DNA of 64,000 nt from CAYRXM01 sp964428175 (GTDB lineage Bacteria; Chloroflexota; Anaerolineae; JAFGEY01), in assembly GCA_964428175.1 (NCBI GenBank), contig CAYRXM010000007.1:1-64000 (forward strand). The letters are read 5' to 3'. How positions within the stretch are numbered: position 1 is the stretch's first letter; every line of letters starts with the position of its first letter. Shown here one piece after another: positions 1-7,533 of the stretch. Below the pieces are notes generated by a model. It saw only the letters and a list, made by a program, of their open reading frames with translations. It ran no database searches and was not told the DNA's origin. The position numbers and the translations under genes were made by a program.

Positions 1-19
1 CGGGCGCTGCGCGCAATTT

Positions 20-2293
20 TTATTCCTGTACCGGCCCGGCCCGCAGCCGCCGCATCCCGTTCAGCGTCACCGCGATCGACGCGCCCACGTCGGCGACGAC
101 CGCCATCCACAGTGTCGCCCAGCCGCCCAGCGCCAGCACAAATACGGCGGCCTTGATCGCCAGGCTGAACCAGATATTTTGCGCGATGGCCCGCCTGGCC
201 CTGCGGCTGGTTTGCACCGCGTCGGCGAGGTGGGTCAGTTCATCGCGCATCAACACCACGTTGGCGGTTTCCATTGCCTGGGCCGTGCCCGCGCCGCCCA
301 TGGCGATGCCCACGTCGGCGGCGGCGAGCGCGGGTGCATCGTTGACACCGTCACCGATCATGGCTACAGTCGCCGTTTCCTGCCATTTGCGGATCAAGGC
401 CAGTTTCTCGTCGGGCAGCAGCCCGGCATACACCCGATCAATTGAGCCGATCTGCCCGGCGATGCGTTCTGCCACCCCCGGACTGTCGCCGGTCAGCATA
501 GCGATTTGGGCGCGGGGCAGCGCGCGCTTGAGCGCGCGCAAGGCCTCGCCGGTGGTCGGGCGCGGCTCATCGGCGACGCCGACAAATCCCACGACGTGGT
601 TGTCCTTGCCGACCAGCATCACCGTCTGGCCGTCGGTTTCGGCCTGGGCGATGTGCAGATGAAAATCGGCGCACAAGGCCGCCTGTTCGTGAAACAGCGC
701 GTGGCTGCCGACGGTGATCGTTTCCGCGCCCAGACGCCCTTGGACGCCGCGCCCGGCCAACGCCTGCACGCCTTCGGCGGCGGGATAGCGGTGCAGCACG
801 TCGCGCCCGGCTGCTTCGGCCACAATGGCCTGCGCCAGCGGGTGCTCGGATCGCCGCTCGACGGCGGCGGCCAGGGCCAGCATCTCGTCGCAGCCCGCGC
901 AGCGGTCGTCGTCCGAGGTGCAGGCCTGCGAGTGGGTGCGCTGCACGGTGGGCCGTCCGCGGGTGAGCGTGCCGGTCTTGTCGAGGGCAAAGGTGCGCAC
1001 GCGGGCCAGCGCGTCCAGGAACGCGCCGCCCTTGACCAGCACGCCGCGTCGGGCCAGCGCCGACATGGCGCTGACCATCGTCACCGGGGTGCTGATCACC
1101 AGCGCGCAGGGGCAGCCGACCAGCAGAATCGACAAGGCGCGGTAGAGCCAGCCGCGCCCCTCGGCCGTGTCGAGCAAGGGCGTGCCAAAGAACAGCGGCG
1201 GCACAACGGCAACCAGCGCGGCCGTCAGGACGATGGCCGGCGTGTACCAGGCGGCAAAGCGGTCGATGAACCGCTCGACCGGCGCGCGCTGCGCCTGGGC
1301 CTGTTCGACCAGCCGGACGATGCGGCTGATCGTCGAGTCTTGCATACAGCGCGTGACCTTGATTTCCAGCGCCGCTTCGCCGTTGACCGTCCCGGCATAG
1401 ACCTCGTCGCCGGCCGATCGGAGCACCGGCACGCTCTCGCCCGTTACCGCGGCTTGATCGATCAGCGATGCTCCGCTCAAGATGCGCCCGTCGAGCGGGA
1501 TGCGCTCGCCGGGGCGGACGAGCACCGTCTCGCCGATCTCGACCGCTTCCACGCCGACCGTGACTTCGTGCGGCGGGCAAAAAGGGCACGGGCCGCCGCT
1601 GTAGCCGTCTTTGCCGAGGTGCCCGGCGCAGTCGATGCACGGGCGCAGGACGGTCGCCCGCTCGGGTTTGAGCGCCAGCAGGCTGCGCAGCGCGTCGCGC
1701 GAGCGTTCACCACTGTAACCCTCCAGCGCCTCGCCGACCGCAAAGAGCACCACCACCGTCGCCGCTTCGCCCGTCTCGCCGATCAACAGCGCGCCGGCGG
1801 CGGCGATGGTCATCAGCAGGTCGATGGTGATTTTGCGGCTCAAGATCAGCGCGCGCAGGCCCGAGCGGGCATTTTCGAACCCGGCGGTGAGCGCGATCAG
1901 CACGTGCAGCCCGCGCAGGAGCGGCCCGCTCCAGGCGGGCAGGTCGAGCAGCGCCAGCGGCAGGGTGAGCAGCAGCAGCAGCGCGCCGATCAGCGCGATC
2001 AAGGTGGCGCGGCTGCGGGTCAGGTAGCGAATGAACCCGATGATCCCTGTTTGGGGTTTATGCGCCGTTGAATTATCTTTTGTCTCGGCGGCGACGTCAT
2101 AGCCGAGCGCGCGCACGCGCCGGACAATCGCCTGCGGATCGAGCGTGCCCACGGCGTGCAGCGTCTCGGTGTTGAAATTGACCGTGATCTCTTGGATGCC
2201 GTCCAGTTGGCCGACGCCGCGTTCCAGCGTCAGCGCGCAGTCGGCACAGTCGAGACCCTGAATTTTGAGCTTGATGGTGTTGTTGGCTGTCAT
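20..2293 (-). CDS. Heavy-metal translocating P-type ATPase (Zn/Cd/Pb class)
   Basis: 757 aa inner-membrane pump that exports divalent metal using ATP. An N-terminal HMA domain carries GLDCADC (Cys16, Cys19). TGES (284-287) marks the actuator domain, CPC (394-396) the transmembrane metal site, DKTGTLT (438-444) the phosphorylated Asp, SEHP (482-485) the nucleotide domain and GDGVND (647-652) the hinge. The CPC motif and HMA type point to the ZntA/CadA branch rather than copper, which is family inference. Two additions are unusual: a CxxC-x13-CxxC cluster (Cys219, 222, 236, 239) just before the actuator core, and a CxxC pair plus a further Cys (458, 465, 468) after the phosphorylation loop. It lies 90 bp downstream of a MerR regulator on the same strand, so the two probably form one metal-induced operon. 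The first 19 bases of the window hold nothing recognisable. Confidence 0.93.
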   Translation of the reverse strand: MTANNTIKLKIQGLDCADCALTLERGVGQLDGIQEITVNFNTETLHAVGTLDPQAIVRRVRALGYDVAAETKDNSTAHKPQTGIIGFIRYLTRSRATLIALIGALLLLLTLPLALLDLPAWSGPLLRGLHVLIALTAGFENARSGLRALILSRKITIDLLMTIAAAGALLIGETGEAATVVVLFAVGEALEGYSGERSRDALRSLLALKPERATVLRPCIDCAGHLGKDGYSGGPCPFCPPHEVTVGVEAVEIGETVLVRPGERIPLDGRILSGASLIDQAAVTGESVPVLRSAGDEVYAGTVNGEAALEIKVTRCMQDSTISRIVRLVEQAQAQRAPVERFIDRFAAWYTPAIVLTAALVAVVPPLFFGTPLLDTAEGRGWLYRALSILLVGCPCALVISTPVTMVSAMSALARRGVLVKGGAFLDALARVRTFALDKTGTLTRGRPTVQRTHSQACTSDDDRCAGCDEMLALAAAVERRSEHPLAQAIVAEAAGRDVLHRYPAAEGVQALAGRGVQGRLGAETITVGSHALFHEQAALCADFHLHIAQAETDGQTVMLVGKDNHVVGFVGVADEPRPTTGEALRALKRALPRAQIAMLTGDSPGVAERIAGQIGSIDRVYAGLLPDEKLALIRKWQETATVAMIGDGVNDAPALAAADVGIAMGGAGTAQAMETANVVLMRDELTHLADAVQTSRRARRAIAQNIWFSLAIKAAVFVLALGGWATLWMAVVADVGASIAVTLNGMRRLRAGPVQE

Positions 2294-2383
2294 TTTTGCG
2301 TCCTTGCCAGCAGTATAGATTGGGCGACCGCGGTCAACGGTCTGCCGTCGATTCTAGTGTACACCTTCAAGTCGGGTTGAAAG

Positions 2384-3148
2384 TCAAGCACAAGTTTCGT
2401 CGAGTGAGGCTTGTTCGAGGCTGAGAAAGAGGCGGGCAAACAGAAAGGCGTTGGGGCCTTCTGCGGTAAACAGGTAGCCCTCGTCGTGCTGGCGGACGTG
2501 CGGCTCGGGGTGAACCCGGCAGCTTGCTTCCAGCCCGGCCAGGGCATCGAGCGCGTTTCGGACCGGCTGGCTTGAATCGACGACCAGGATTTGGTAGGCA
2601 TCGCCGTCCTGCCAGATGTGGACGTGCTTGTGACACAAGGGGCCGAGCGCCTCTTTGAGATTAGTCAGGTTCAACGCGCAATGCGTGCGTTCGATGATCC
2701 AATCCAGCACCTGGGCGGGGTCGAGGCTGTGTCGCTCGTCGCCGCATACACGGTTAACCAGGCGATCAAAGAGCGAGAAGGGGCGGGGTTGATTTTCTTG
2801 AAATTCGAGCAGGAACAGGGACATTTCGCGGCGCAGGACGAGCAGTTCGGTCAAGCGACGTTCGATGTCGAGCAGGCGGCGTTCGGCGATGGCGACGACG
2901 GTCTCGTTGCGCAAGTCGTTCTCATCGCTGCTTTCGAGCAGCGCGCCGATGTCGGTCAGCGAAAAACCGAGCCGCTGCGCGCGCTGGATAAAGCGCAGCG
3001 TTTGCTCGGCCCGGGCATCGTAGAGTCGATAGCCGGCTTGGGTGCGGCGGACGGGGATCAGCAGACCTTGTTCTTCATAGTAGCGCAAGGCCGAGGTGCG
3101 CAGCCCGGCGCGCCTGGCAAGCTGACCGATGGTCAAGGCTTCAGACAT
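2384..3148 (-). CDS. MerR-family transcriptional regulator
   Basis: 254 aa. The N-terminal winged helix-turn-helix (TIGQLARRAGLRTSALRYYE) and the following arginine-rich wing are typical of MerR, then comes the dimerisation helix (about 80-118). The C-terminal half (about 120-254) is much longer than in ZntR/CueR-type sensors (about 130-145 aa). It is rich in His/Cys (for example PLCHKHVHIW and CRVHPEPHVRQH), so it may form the effector site. Together with the downstream P-type ATPase this suggests metal-responsive control. The gene may instead belong to the longer drug/effector-binding MerR proteins, so the ligand is inferred from context only. Confidence 0.85.
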   Translation of the reverse strand: MSEALTIGQLARRAGLRTSALRYYEEQGLLIPVRRTQAGYRLYDARAEQTLRFIQRAQRLGFSLTDIGALLESSDENDLRNETVVAIAERRLLDIERRLTELLVLRREMSLFLLEFQENQPRPFSLFDRLVNRVCGDERHSLDPAQVLDWIIERTHCALNLTNLKEALGPLCHKHVHIWQDGDAYQILVVDSSQPVRNALDALAGLEASCRVHPEPHVRQHDEGYLFTAEGPNAFLFARLFLSLEQASLDETCA

Positions 3149-3173
3149 GGGGGTTCCTTTGAATTTTTATTGT

Positions 3174-3206
3174 GGATATTATCCTTCAAAATAGCCGGCG
3201 GTGCAA
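3174..3206 (-). promoter_or_regulatory. Candidate promoter/operator of the merR-ATPase operon
   Basis: On the minus strand TTGCAC (3206-3201), a 17 bp spacer and GATAAT (3183-3178) precede the merR start. A perfect 11 bp inverted repeat GGATATTATCC (3174-3184) overlaps the -10. Classic MerR promoters have 19-20 bp spacers, so activation by DNA distortion is not evident here. Confidence 0.4.
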
Positions 3207-3299
3207 CATTTTCAATCTGGCAAGCACCAGCGGGCCATTTTGTTGACGGCGTACCGAAACTTGATGAACGGGTTGATGCTTTCTATCTTGGGCTGCGTG

Positions 3300-3328
3300 T
3301 TGACAAGCGTTGCAAAAAGCAGTATAAC
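3300..3328 (+). promoter_or_regulatory. Sigma-70-type promoter of the LysW-like gene
   Basis: TTGACA (3300-3305), a 17 bp spacer and TATAAC (3323-3328), 28 bp ahead of the LysW-like start codon. Confidence 0.7.
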
Positions 3329-3355
3329 AGACGCAAAGATCAAGCGCGAGGGGTT

Positions 3356-3571
3356 ATGGCTAAAGCAGACTGTCCCGAATGTTATGAACGTGTACGGGTC
3401 TCCGACCAGGTCAAACTAGGCGACCGCTCGCTGTGCGTGCAGTGCGGCGTCGAGTTGGAGGTCGTTCGGCTCGACCCGCCCGAACTCGACTATGCCCTGT
3501 ATGCTGATTGGCCCGAGTTCGACTGGGAAGCCCTGGTCAGAGATGAGGATTTTGGCGTCGGCGACGAATGA
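3356..3571 (+). CDS. LysW-like amino-group carrier protein (small zinc-ribbon protein)
   Basis: 71 aa acidic protein. An N-terminal CPEC (Cys6, Cys9) and CVQC (Cys27, Cys30) form a zinc ribbon, followed by the GVELEVVRLDP stretch typical of LysW. The tail is acidic with EDFG near the end and a terminal glutamate. In Thermus LysW the C-terminal EDWGE glutamate is the covalent carrier of the alpha-amino group in lysine/arginine synthesis. Here the tail is extended to EDFGVGDE. The ATG at 3356 has a purine-rich GAGGGG just upstream and a promoter 28 bp before it. No LysX/LysZ/LysY partner lies in the window, and a DAP-route lysA is present at 45.7 kb, so its pathway is unknown. A plain zinc-ribbon regulator is the alternative. 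Confidence 0.65.
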   Translation: MAKADCPECYERVRVSDQVKLGDRSLCVQCGVELEVVRLDPPELDYALYADWPEFDWEALVRDEDFGVGDE

Positions 3572-3587
3572 ATGGCGAGACCAGAGA

Positions 3588-3619
3588 CGCGCCGCCCCTC
3601 AAGGGGCGGCGCGTTTTTT
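3588..3619 (+). terminator. Rho-independent terminator after the LysW-like gene
   Basis: An 11 bp perfect GC stem (3588-3598 with 3603-3613) has a 4-nt loop and is followed by six T. Confidence 0.9.
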
Positions 3620-3630
3620 GCATTCTGCAA

Positions 3631-3661
3631 GAAACCAGGTTTTGGACAAAAACCTGGTTTC
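3631..3661. repeat. Dispersed 31 bp palindrome, copy 1
   Basis: Near-perfect inverted repeat with arms GAAACCAGGTTTT and AAAACCTGGTTTC. It sits between two convergent genes directly behind the terminator. A second copy is at 19313-19343. Confidence 0.8.
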
Positions 3662-3669
3662 TTGAGTGT

Positions 3670-6600
3670 TTACAGATAGTCTTGAAGCGGAATGTAGCGT
3701 TTTGCTTCTTCCGGGCTGGCGCACAGCGCAAGGTAGCATACGCGCTCGGCCGTGTCCGACGGCTCGACTTGCATTCCGCCAAAGAAGCCCAGGTGCCCGC
3801 CGACATCCCCCCAGTCGACCAGGCGCACGCTGGGGTAGGGGCTGACCAGGATCGCCGTGCGGCCGGTTTCACCGTTGACGGCCAATCCCCACTTGCCTGC
3901 TTCCGACCAGCTGTCCCACGATGTCGGCTTGCGCTCGATGTCTTCACTGCGCAGGATGTTGTGTTCCCACGTACCGTCGAGCTGCCAGTAGGTCTGCCAT
4001 CCGAAACCGATGCCGCGTTTGGCGGTGGTCAGGTTGCGCAGGCGATAGACCAGCTTGAGCAGGTTGCTGCCGCCGACGGTCAGGTAATCCACATCGACCG
4101 CCAGACCGACCAACTGCTCGCGCTTGATCTCGCAACTCACCCGCACGCCCGTCCAGGCGATGCCGCGCGCGTCAACTTGCTCGACCGCCTGAGCGGTGAA
4201 CGCCTCATTGCCCAGCTTGCCCGGCATTTCGCCGCCGTGCAGCGCCAGCGGGGTGATGCCGCCGTACCAGGGACTCATCCAGCCAAAGGTTTTCTGCTCC
4301 GGGTAGGGCGAGAGCAGGTGGTTCACGTTGGCCTCCGTCCACGCTGTCATCGCGCCGCTGAAACCCGGTGCGACGGTAAAGCGGGTGCGCCCGTTGTCGA
4401 TGGTCCATAGCGTTTCGCCTTCCTGCACTTCAACCTTGCTCCGGCTGCCCAGGCGGATCAGCGGCACGGCGATCTCGACATCGGACAACTGTGTTTGCAG
4501 CGACACTTTGCCCTCGTGCGCGGCGGCCTGCGCCGGAACGGTCAGGTTCAGCGCTTGCTTGAACGGCGCATCGACGGTGACGGCGGCGATCTCGAACGCA
4601 GTCTGGTCGGCGCTGAGGCCTTCTGGCAGTGACAGCCGCGCCTGCCCGCTCAAGGGCCGCGCGCGCAGGTTGTCGATGGACAGCTCGGCCTGCACCGTGT
4701 CGTCCAGTGTGACCAGCGGCGATGGCGCCAACTGTACGCTGTATACAGCGCGCGTTTGGGCCGGGATCGGCTCCGATGTTTCGTCTACGCCGCTCAACCG
4801 CCGCGCATAGTCGCGCACCGCCTGCCAGTCGCCCGGCCCGGCATAGAGATACTGCCGGCCGGCCGGCGTCCAGGTCTGCGGTTTGCATTCGAGTTCGGGC
4901 GAGAGCAGGGTTACGCCCCAATCAATCTCGTTTTCAGCAACGCCCGGCGTCCAGATAACGCCAAACGTGCCGTGCGCTGAGCTTTGCGCGACCCAGCATT
5001 CGGCCAGGGTTTCCGGCTTTTTGCTGATGTCCTCGTCGGCGGCGGGCAGCTCGCTGCGCCGGCTCTGCACGATGCCCCCTTTGAGCGGCAGGGTGATTGT
5101 GATCCGCTCGTTGTGTGATGGCGCGCTGCGCGACTGCACCTGGACGGTGTGCGTCTGGGTGCCGGTGTTGCCCAGCGCATATTCGACTTGGATCAGCGGC
5201 CCTGCGCCCATCGTGACCTTGCGCTGCAAGACCAGCCCCGGATAGTCGTCGAGCCGGGCGGTGAGGGTGGCGACGGCGCGGCCTTGCTCGTACTGCAAGG
5301 CAATGTCGTATTCCTTGTCCTCCAGCTCGGACGGCCAGAAGGGCGGGCCGACGATTTCGTGCAGGTGGCCCAGCGATTCGTTTTGCTTGAGCAAGTGGAT
5401 TTGCGTGTTGCCGTGCCTGGGTTCGATGATCAGCCGCGTCCACTCGTTCTCGATGCGCATGTTCTTGCCATCCTGGCCGGCCAAAACGCCGCCGGCGGGC
5501 AAGCCGAACACGGTCAGCGCCTGGGGCAGCGTGCGTCCATCGCCGAAAATGACCGTGGCTTGCAGCTCATAGATGCCGGGTTGGTCGGCCCGCAGCGTGA
5601 CCGGCGCGCCGGCCCAGTTCTTTTGGGGCACATCGATCTTGCACTCGCTCCAGTTTGCCTCCAGGCCGGGCGACGGGACCAGGCTGACCGTGGCCTCGAT
5701 CTCGCGGTCGAGGTGGCTGCGCAGTTGCAGGTTGACCGTCTTGGACACGCCCGGAAACAGCGTGACGTATTTCGGGGCCAGTTCGATCGAGACGGCCGGC
5801 TGCGGGCGCAGGCCGGTGGCCAGTTCGATCACCTGACCGTCGATGATCAGCAGTGTTTTGATCGCCGGTACGGGCTTATCCTTTTTGACTTCGGGTGTGT
5901 CGGCGGCGATCTGGACTTGCGCCGACAGCTCGACGCTCTCGCCGGGATTGAGTGTCAGCGCCTTGCGGTATTCGATCTGCAAGTGTTCGCTGCCGCTGGC
6001 GATCAGTGAGACGAGCATCGGCTTGCTTTTCTTGTTGGTCAATTTCCAGCGCATGGGCGCAGGCAGACCTTTGGCCGGTTCGATGTTGCCAGCGATGGCC
6101 GCGGCGAACAGGTCGTTTGTCTCGACCGCGGTCAATGTTTGCGATTCGCGGTCGACCCAAACGGCAAGCATATCGTCGCCGGCCCGCCAGCGGTAGGTAA
6201 AGACTTTCATCCCTTCCCAACGCTCGTCGTCCTCTTTTTGATCGAGCAGGCGATCAAAGGTTTCATACCAGGGGTGCTGGTCAAAGTAGGGCTTGGCGCA
6301 GGGCATCACCAGGATGCTTGGGATAAAGTTGCGCATATGTACCGATGTATCCGGGATCCAGTACAGCCCGATCTTTTTGTACAGCGGCACGGCCTTGAGG
6401 TTGCCCGGCCAGGTGTGCAGCGTCATCTGCTTGAAGCCCAGTTCGACGCTGCGCTCGACACAGCGACAGAGCATCTTGCGGGCCAGGCTGAGCTTTTGAT
6501 AGTTGGGATCGACGTTGAGCAGGCCGACATAGCCGACATCTTTTTCATCGGCCGGCTGGTGAAAGCTGCAAAACCCGGCGATGGCGCTGCCGTCGACGGC

Positions 6601-6786
6601 TTCCATGATGTAGGTGTTCAGCATCTTTTCCCGCTCGTGGAATTCGATTACCCACTGCGGGGTGATCTCGGTGCCGCCGCTCCAGGTGCCCGGCCATTGA
6701 TTGTCGCTGGCCCGCCACATAGCGGCCAGTTTTTCGGCATCCGCTGGCATATTGACCTCGCGGAGGATAAATTCTTGCTGACTCAT
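3670..6786 (-). CDS. GNAT-type acetyltransferase fused to a large beta-sandwich protein
   Basis: 1038 aa. Residues 1 to about 160 resemble a GNAT N-acetyltransferase (NVDPNYQKLSLARKML and the C-terminal LYKKIGL strand/helix). The acetyl-CoA loop is degenerate: QKLSLA where Q/RxxGxG/A is usual. The remaining roughly 870 residues are predicted from sequence texture to be beta-rich. They contain NEW3/Ig-like stretches (about 215-430) and long segments resembling galactose-mutarotase-type super-sandwich domains of glycoside-active enzymes. No signal peptide is visible, so a cytoplasmic location is likely. The reading frame stays open upstream to 7158, but the ATG at 6786 has a purine-rich GAGAAAGAGAGAAAG upstream and starts the conserved part. 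It is preceded by a structured leader with small ORFs. Substrate and reaction are unknown. Confidence 0.75.
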   Translation of the reverse strand: MSQQEFILREVNMPADAEKLAAMWRASDNQWPGTWSGGTEITPQWVIEFHEREKMLNTYIMEAVDGSAIAGFCSFHQPADEKDVGYVGLLNVDPNYQKLSLARKMLCRCVERSVELGFKQMTLHTWPGNLKAVPLYKKIGLYWIPDTSVHMRNFIPSILVMPCAKPYFDQHPWYETFDRLLDQKEDDERWEGMKVFTYRWRAGDDMLAVWVDRESQTLTAVETNDLFAAAIAGNIEPAKGLPAPMRWKLTNKKSKPMLVSLIASGSEHLQIEYRKALTLNPGESVELSAQVQIAADTPEVKKDKPVPAIKTLLIIDGQVIELATGLRPQPAVSIELAPKYVTLFPGVSKTVNLQLRSHLDREIEATVSLVPSPGLEANWSECKIDVPQKNWAGAPVTLRADQPGIYELQATVIFGDGRTLPQALTVFGLPAGGVLAGQDGKNMRIENEWTRLIIEPRHGNTQIHLLKQNESLGHLHEIVGPPFWPSELEDKEYDIALQYEQGRAVATLTARLDDYPGLVLQRKVTMGAGPLIQVEYALGNTGTQTHTVQVQSRSAPSHNERITITLPLKGGIVQSRRSELPAADEDISKKPETLAECWVAQSSAHGTFGVIWTPGVAENEIDWGVTLLSPELECKPQTWTPAGRQYLYAGPGDWQAVRDYARRLSGVDETSEPIPAQTRAVYSVQLAPSPLVTLDDTVQAELSIDNLRARPLSGQARLSLPEGLSADQTAFEIAAVTVDAPFKQALNLTVPAQAAAHEGKVSLQTQLSDVEIAVPLIRLGSRSKVEVQEGETLWTIDNGRTRFTVAPGFSGAMTAWTEANVNHLLSPYPEQKTFGWMSPWYGGITPLALHGGEMPGKLGNEAFTAQAVEQVDARGIAWTGVRVSCEIKREQLVGLAVDVDYLTVGGSNLLKLVYRLRNLTTAKRGIGFGWQTYWQLDGTWEHNILRSEDIERKPTSWDSWSEAGKWGLAVNGETGRTAILVSPYPSVRLVDWGDVGGHLGFFGGMQVEPSDTAERVCYLALCASPEEAKRYIPLQDYL

Positions 6787-6835
6787 TGCTTTCTCTCTTT
6801 CTCTGCTTTGTTCAAGCACATTGCTAAATGAGATA

Positions 6836-7054
6836 TTAGACCTTGATAATTCTGATTGGTTTGGGCGTACCGGTTCGTTTATCTTGCGGGCGCGCGCCCA
6901 GGTCGACGAGCCAGCGGCCCAGGGCATATACAAGACTGAAAATCTTGGCCCCGGATAGGTGCGCGATCTGTCGCGCCGGTCGGTTCTGTTCTGTCCGGCG
7001 CCGGCCTTGTCGTTGGTACAATTGAGCCGGCCGGACGATATTTGGCGAATGCAT
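6836..7054 (-). CDS. Small basic hypothetical protein in the leader of the GNAT fusion
   Basis: 72 aa, arginine-rich (RQGRRR near the N-terminus), ending KPIRIIKV. The ATG has a good AAAGGAG 6 bp upstream, and the stop lies 49 bp before the GNAT-fusion start. Codon use resembles the neighbours. No family is recognised. It could be a real small gene or a regulatory ORF of the leader. Confidence 0.45.
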   Translation of the reverse strand: MHSPNIVRPAQLYQRQGRRRTEQNRPARQIAHLSGAKIFSLVYALGRWLVDLGARPQDKRTGTPKPIRIIKV

Positions 7055-7099
7055 TGGCTGCTCCTTTGAGTCCAGTCCTCGTACAAACTTGCAAGTGAC

Positions 7100-7160
7100 G
7101 ACTTGTCCGCTTGGGTTTGACCGGGGACGAGTCGGTTGTCGGCTCGCCGGAGCGACAACC
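7100..7160 (-). other. Two adjacent hairpins in the leader
   Basis: One hairpin pairs 7100-7108 with 7125-7133 (9 bp, one wobble). The next pairs GGTTGTC (7134-7140) with GACAACC (7154-7160) and has a 4 bp inner stem. Neither is followed by a T-run on the minus strand. Confidence 0.5.
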
Positions 7161-7166
7161 GGGTGG

Positions 7167-7202
7167 TTAGTGTCTGGCTTGAACGGGCTTGATCAGGCTC
7201 AT
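7167..7202 (-). CDS. Minimal ORF (11 codons) with a strong ribosome-binding site
   Basis: Encodes MSLIKPVQARH. GAAAGGAG lies 6 bp before its ATG. It falls between hairpin 2 and the paired hairpins, and is too short to judge by composition. It is listed as a possible leader peptide. Confidence 0.35.
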   Translation of the reverse strand: MSLIKPVQARH

Positions 7203-7222
7203 CAAAGAACTCCTTTCAAATG

Positions 7223-7256
7223 AACAAGGCCGTGGATGTGTATCCACGGCCTTGTT
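7223..7256 (-). other. Leader hairpin 2 (perfect 15 bp stem)
   Basis: 7223-7237 pairs perfectly with 7242-7256 around a 4-nt loop. It shares the core AGGCCGTGGA/TCCACGGCCT with the terminator hairpin 56 bp upstream in the transcript, so the two can also cross-pair. No T-run follows. Confidence 0.6.
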
Positions 7257-7305
7257 GGTGTGCCATCACAAAGATAAATGAAAATCGGATCTCGTTTGTG
7301 ACAAG

Positions 7306-7339
7306 CAAAAAGGCCGTGGACGGTAGTGCGTCCACGGCC
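7306..7339 (-). terminator. Attenuator terminator in the leader
   Basis: A 10 bp perfect stem (7312-7321 with 7330-7339) has an 8-nt loop and is followed on the minus strand by TTTTTG. Its 5' arm and loop are complementary over 12 positions to the 3' part of the upstream leader ORF, giving a mutually exclusive antiterminator. Confidence 0.7.
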
Positions 7340-7373
7340 TGCTGGTTTTTAGTCTGTCAACTACTTGACATAA

Positions 7374-7454
7374 TCACCGGCGACTAGACGCACTACTCCT
7401 ACCGAATTGACCCCTGCCATCGATTGTCTGGCACTTGATAAAAGTATAGCGCAT
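7374..7454 (-). CDS. Putative leader peptide of the attenuator
   Basis: 26 codons ending GRSSASSRR. GGAGG lies 7 bp before the ATG, and the start is about 40 nt after the predicted transcription start. Codons near the end contain GTAGTGCGTC (7396-7387), the exact complement of GACGCACTAC in the terminator hairpin. A ribosome reaching the stop codon would cover this segment and allow termination. Which amino acid might be sensed is unclear; the serine/arginine-rich end is the only hint. Confidence 0.5.
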   Translation of the reverse strand: MRYTFIKCQTIDGRGQFGRSSASSRR

Positions 7455-7499
7455 CTAATAGCCTCCTTTTCCCGCGCTTTCAATAATCAACAAACGAGT

Positions 7500-7527
7500 A
7501 TTATACTCAAAGTCAATTGCTTGTCAA
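7500..7527 (-). promoter_or_regulatory. Strong sigma-70-type promoter of the leader/GNAT unit
   Basis: TTGACA (7527-7522), a 16 bp spacer and a perfect TATAAT (7505-7500). Confidence 0.85.
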
Positions 7528-7533
7528 ATTTTG

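Noticed and set aside
506..2071. Long plus-strand open frame opposite the P-type ATPase
   Set aside because: It is antisense to a clear P-ATPase with all motifs and has low-complexity, Gln/Arg-rich composition typical of GC-rich shadow frames.
6787..7158. N-terminal extension of the GNAT fusion (124 codons)
   Set aside because: It has no homology-like pattern, starts at a TTG without a site, overlaps the leader hairpins and is out of frame with the 72-codon ORF that has a good site.
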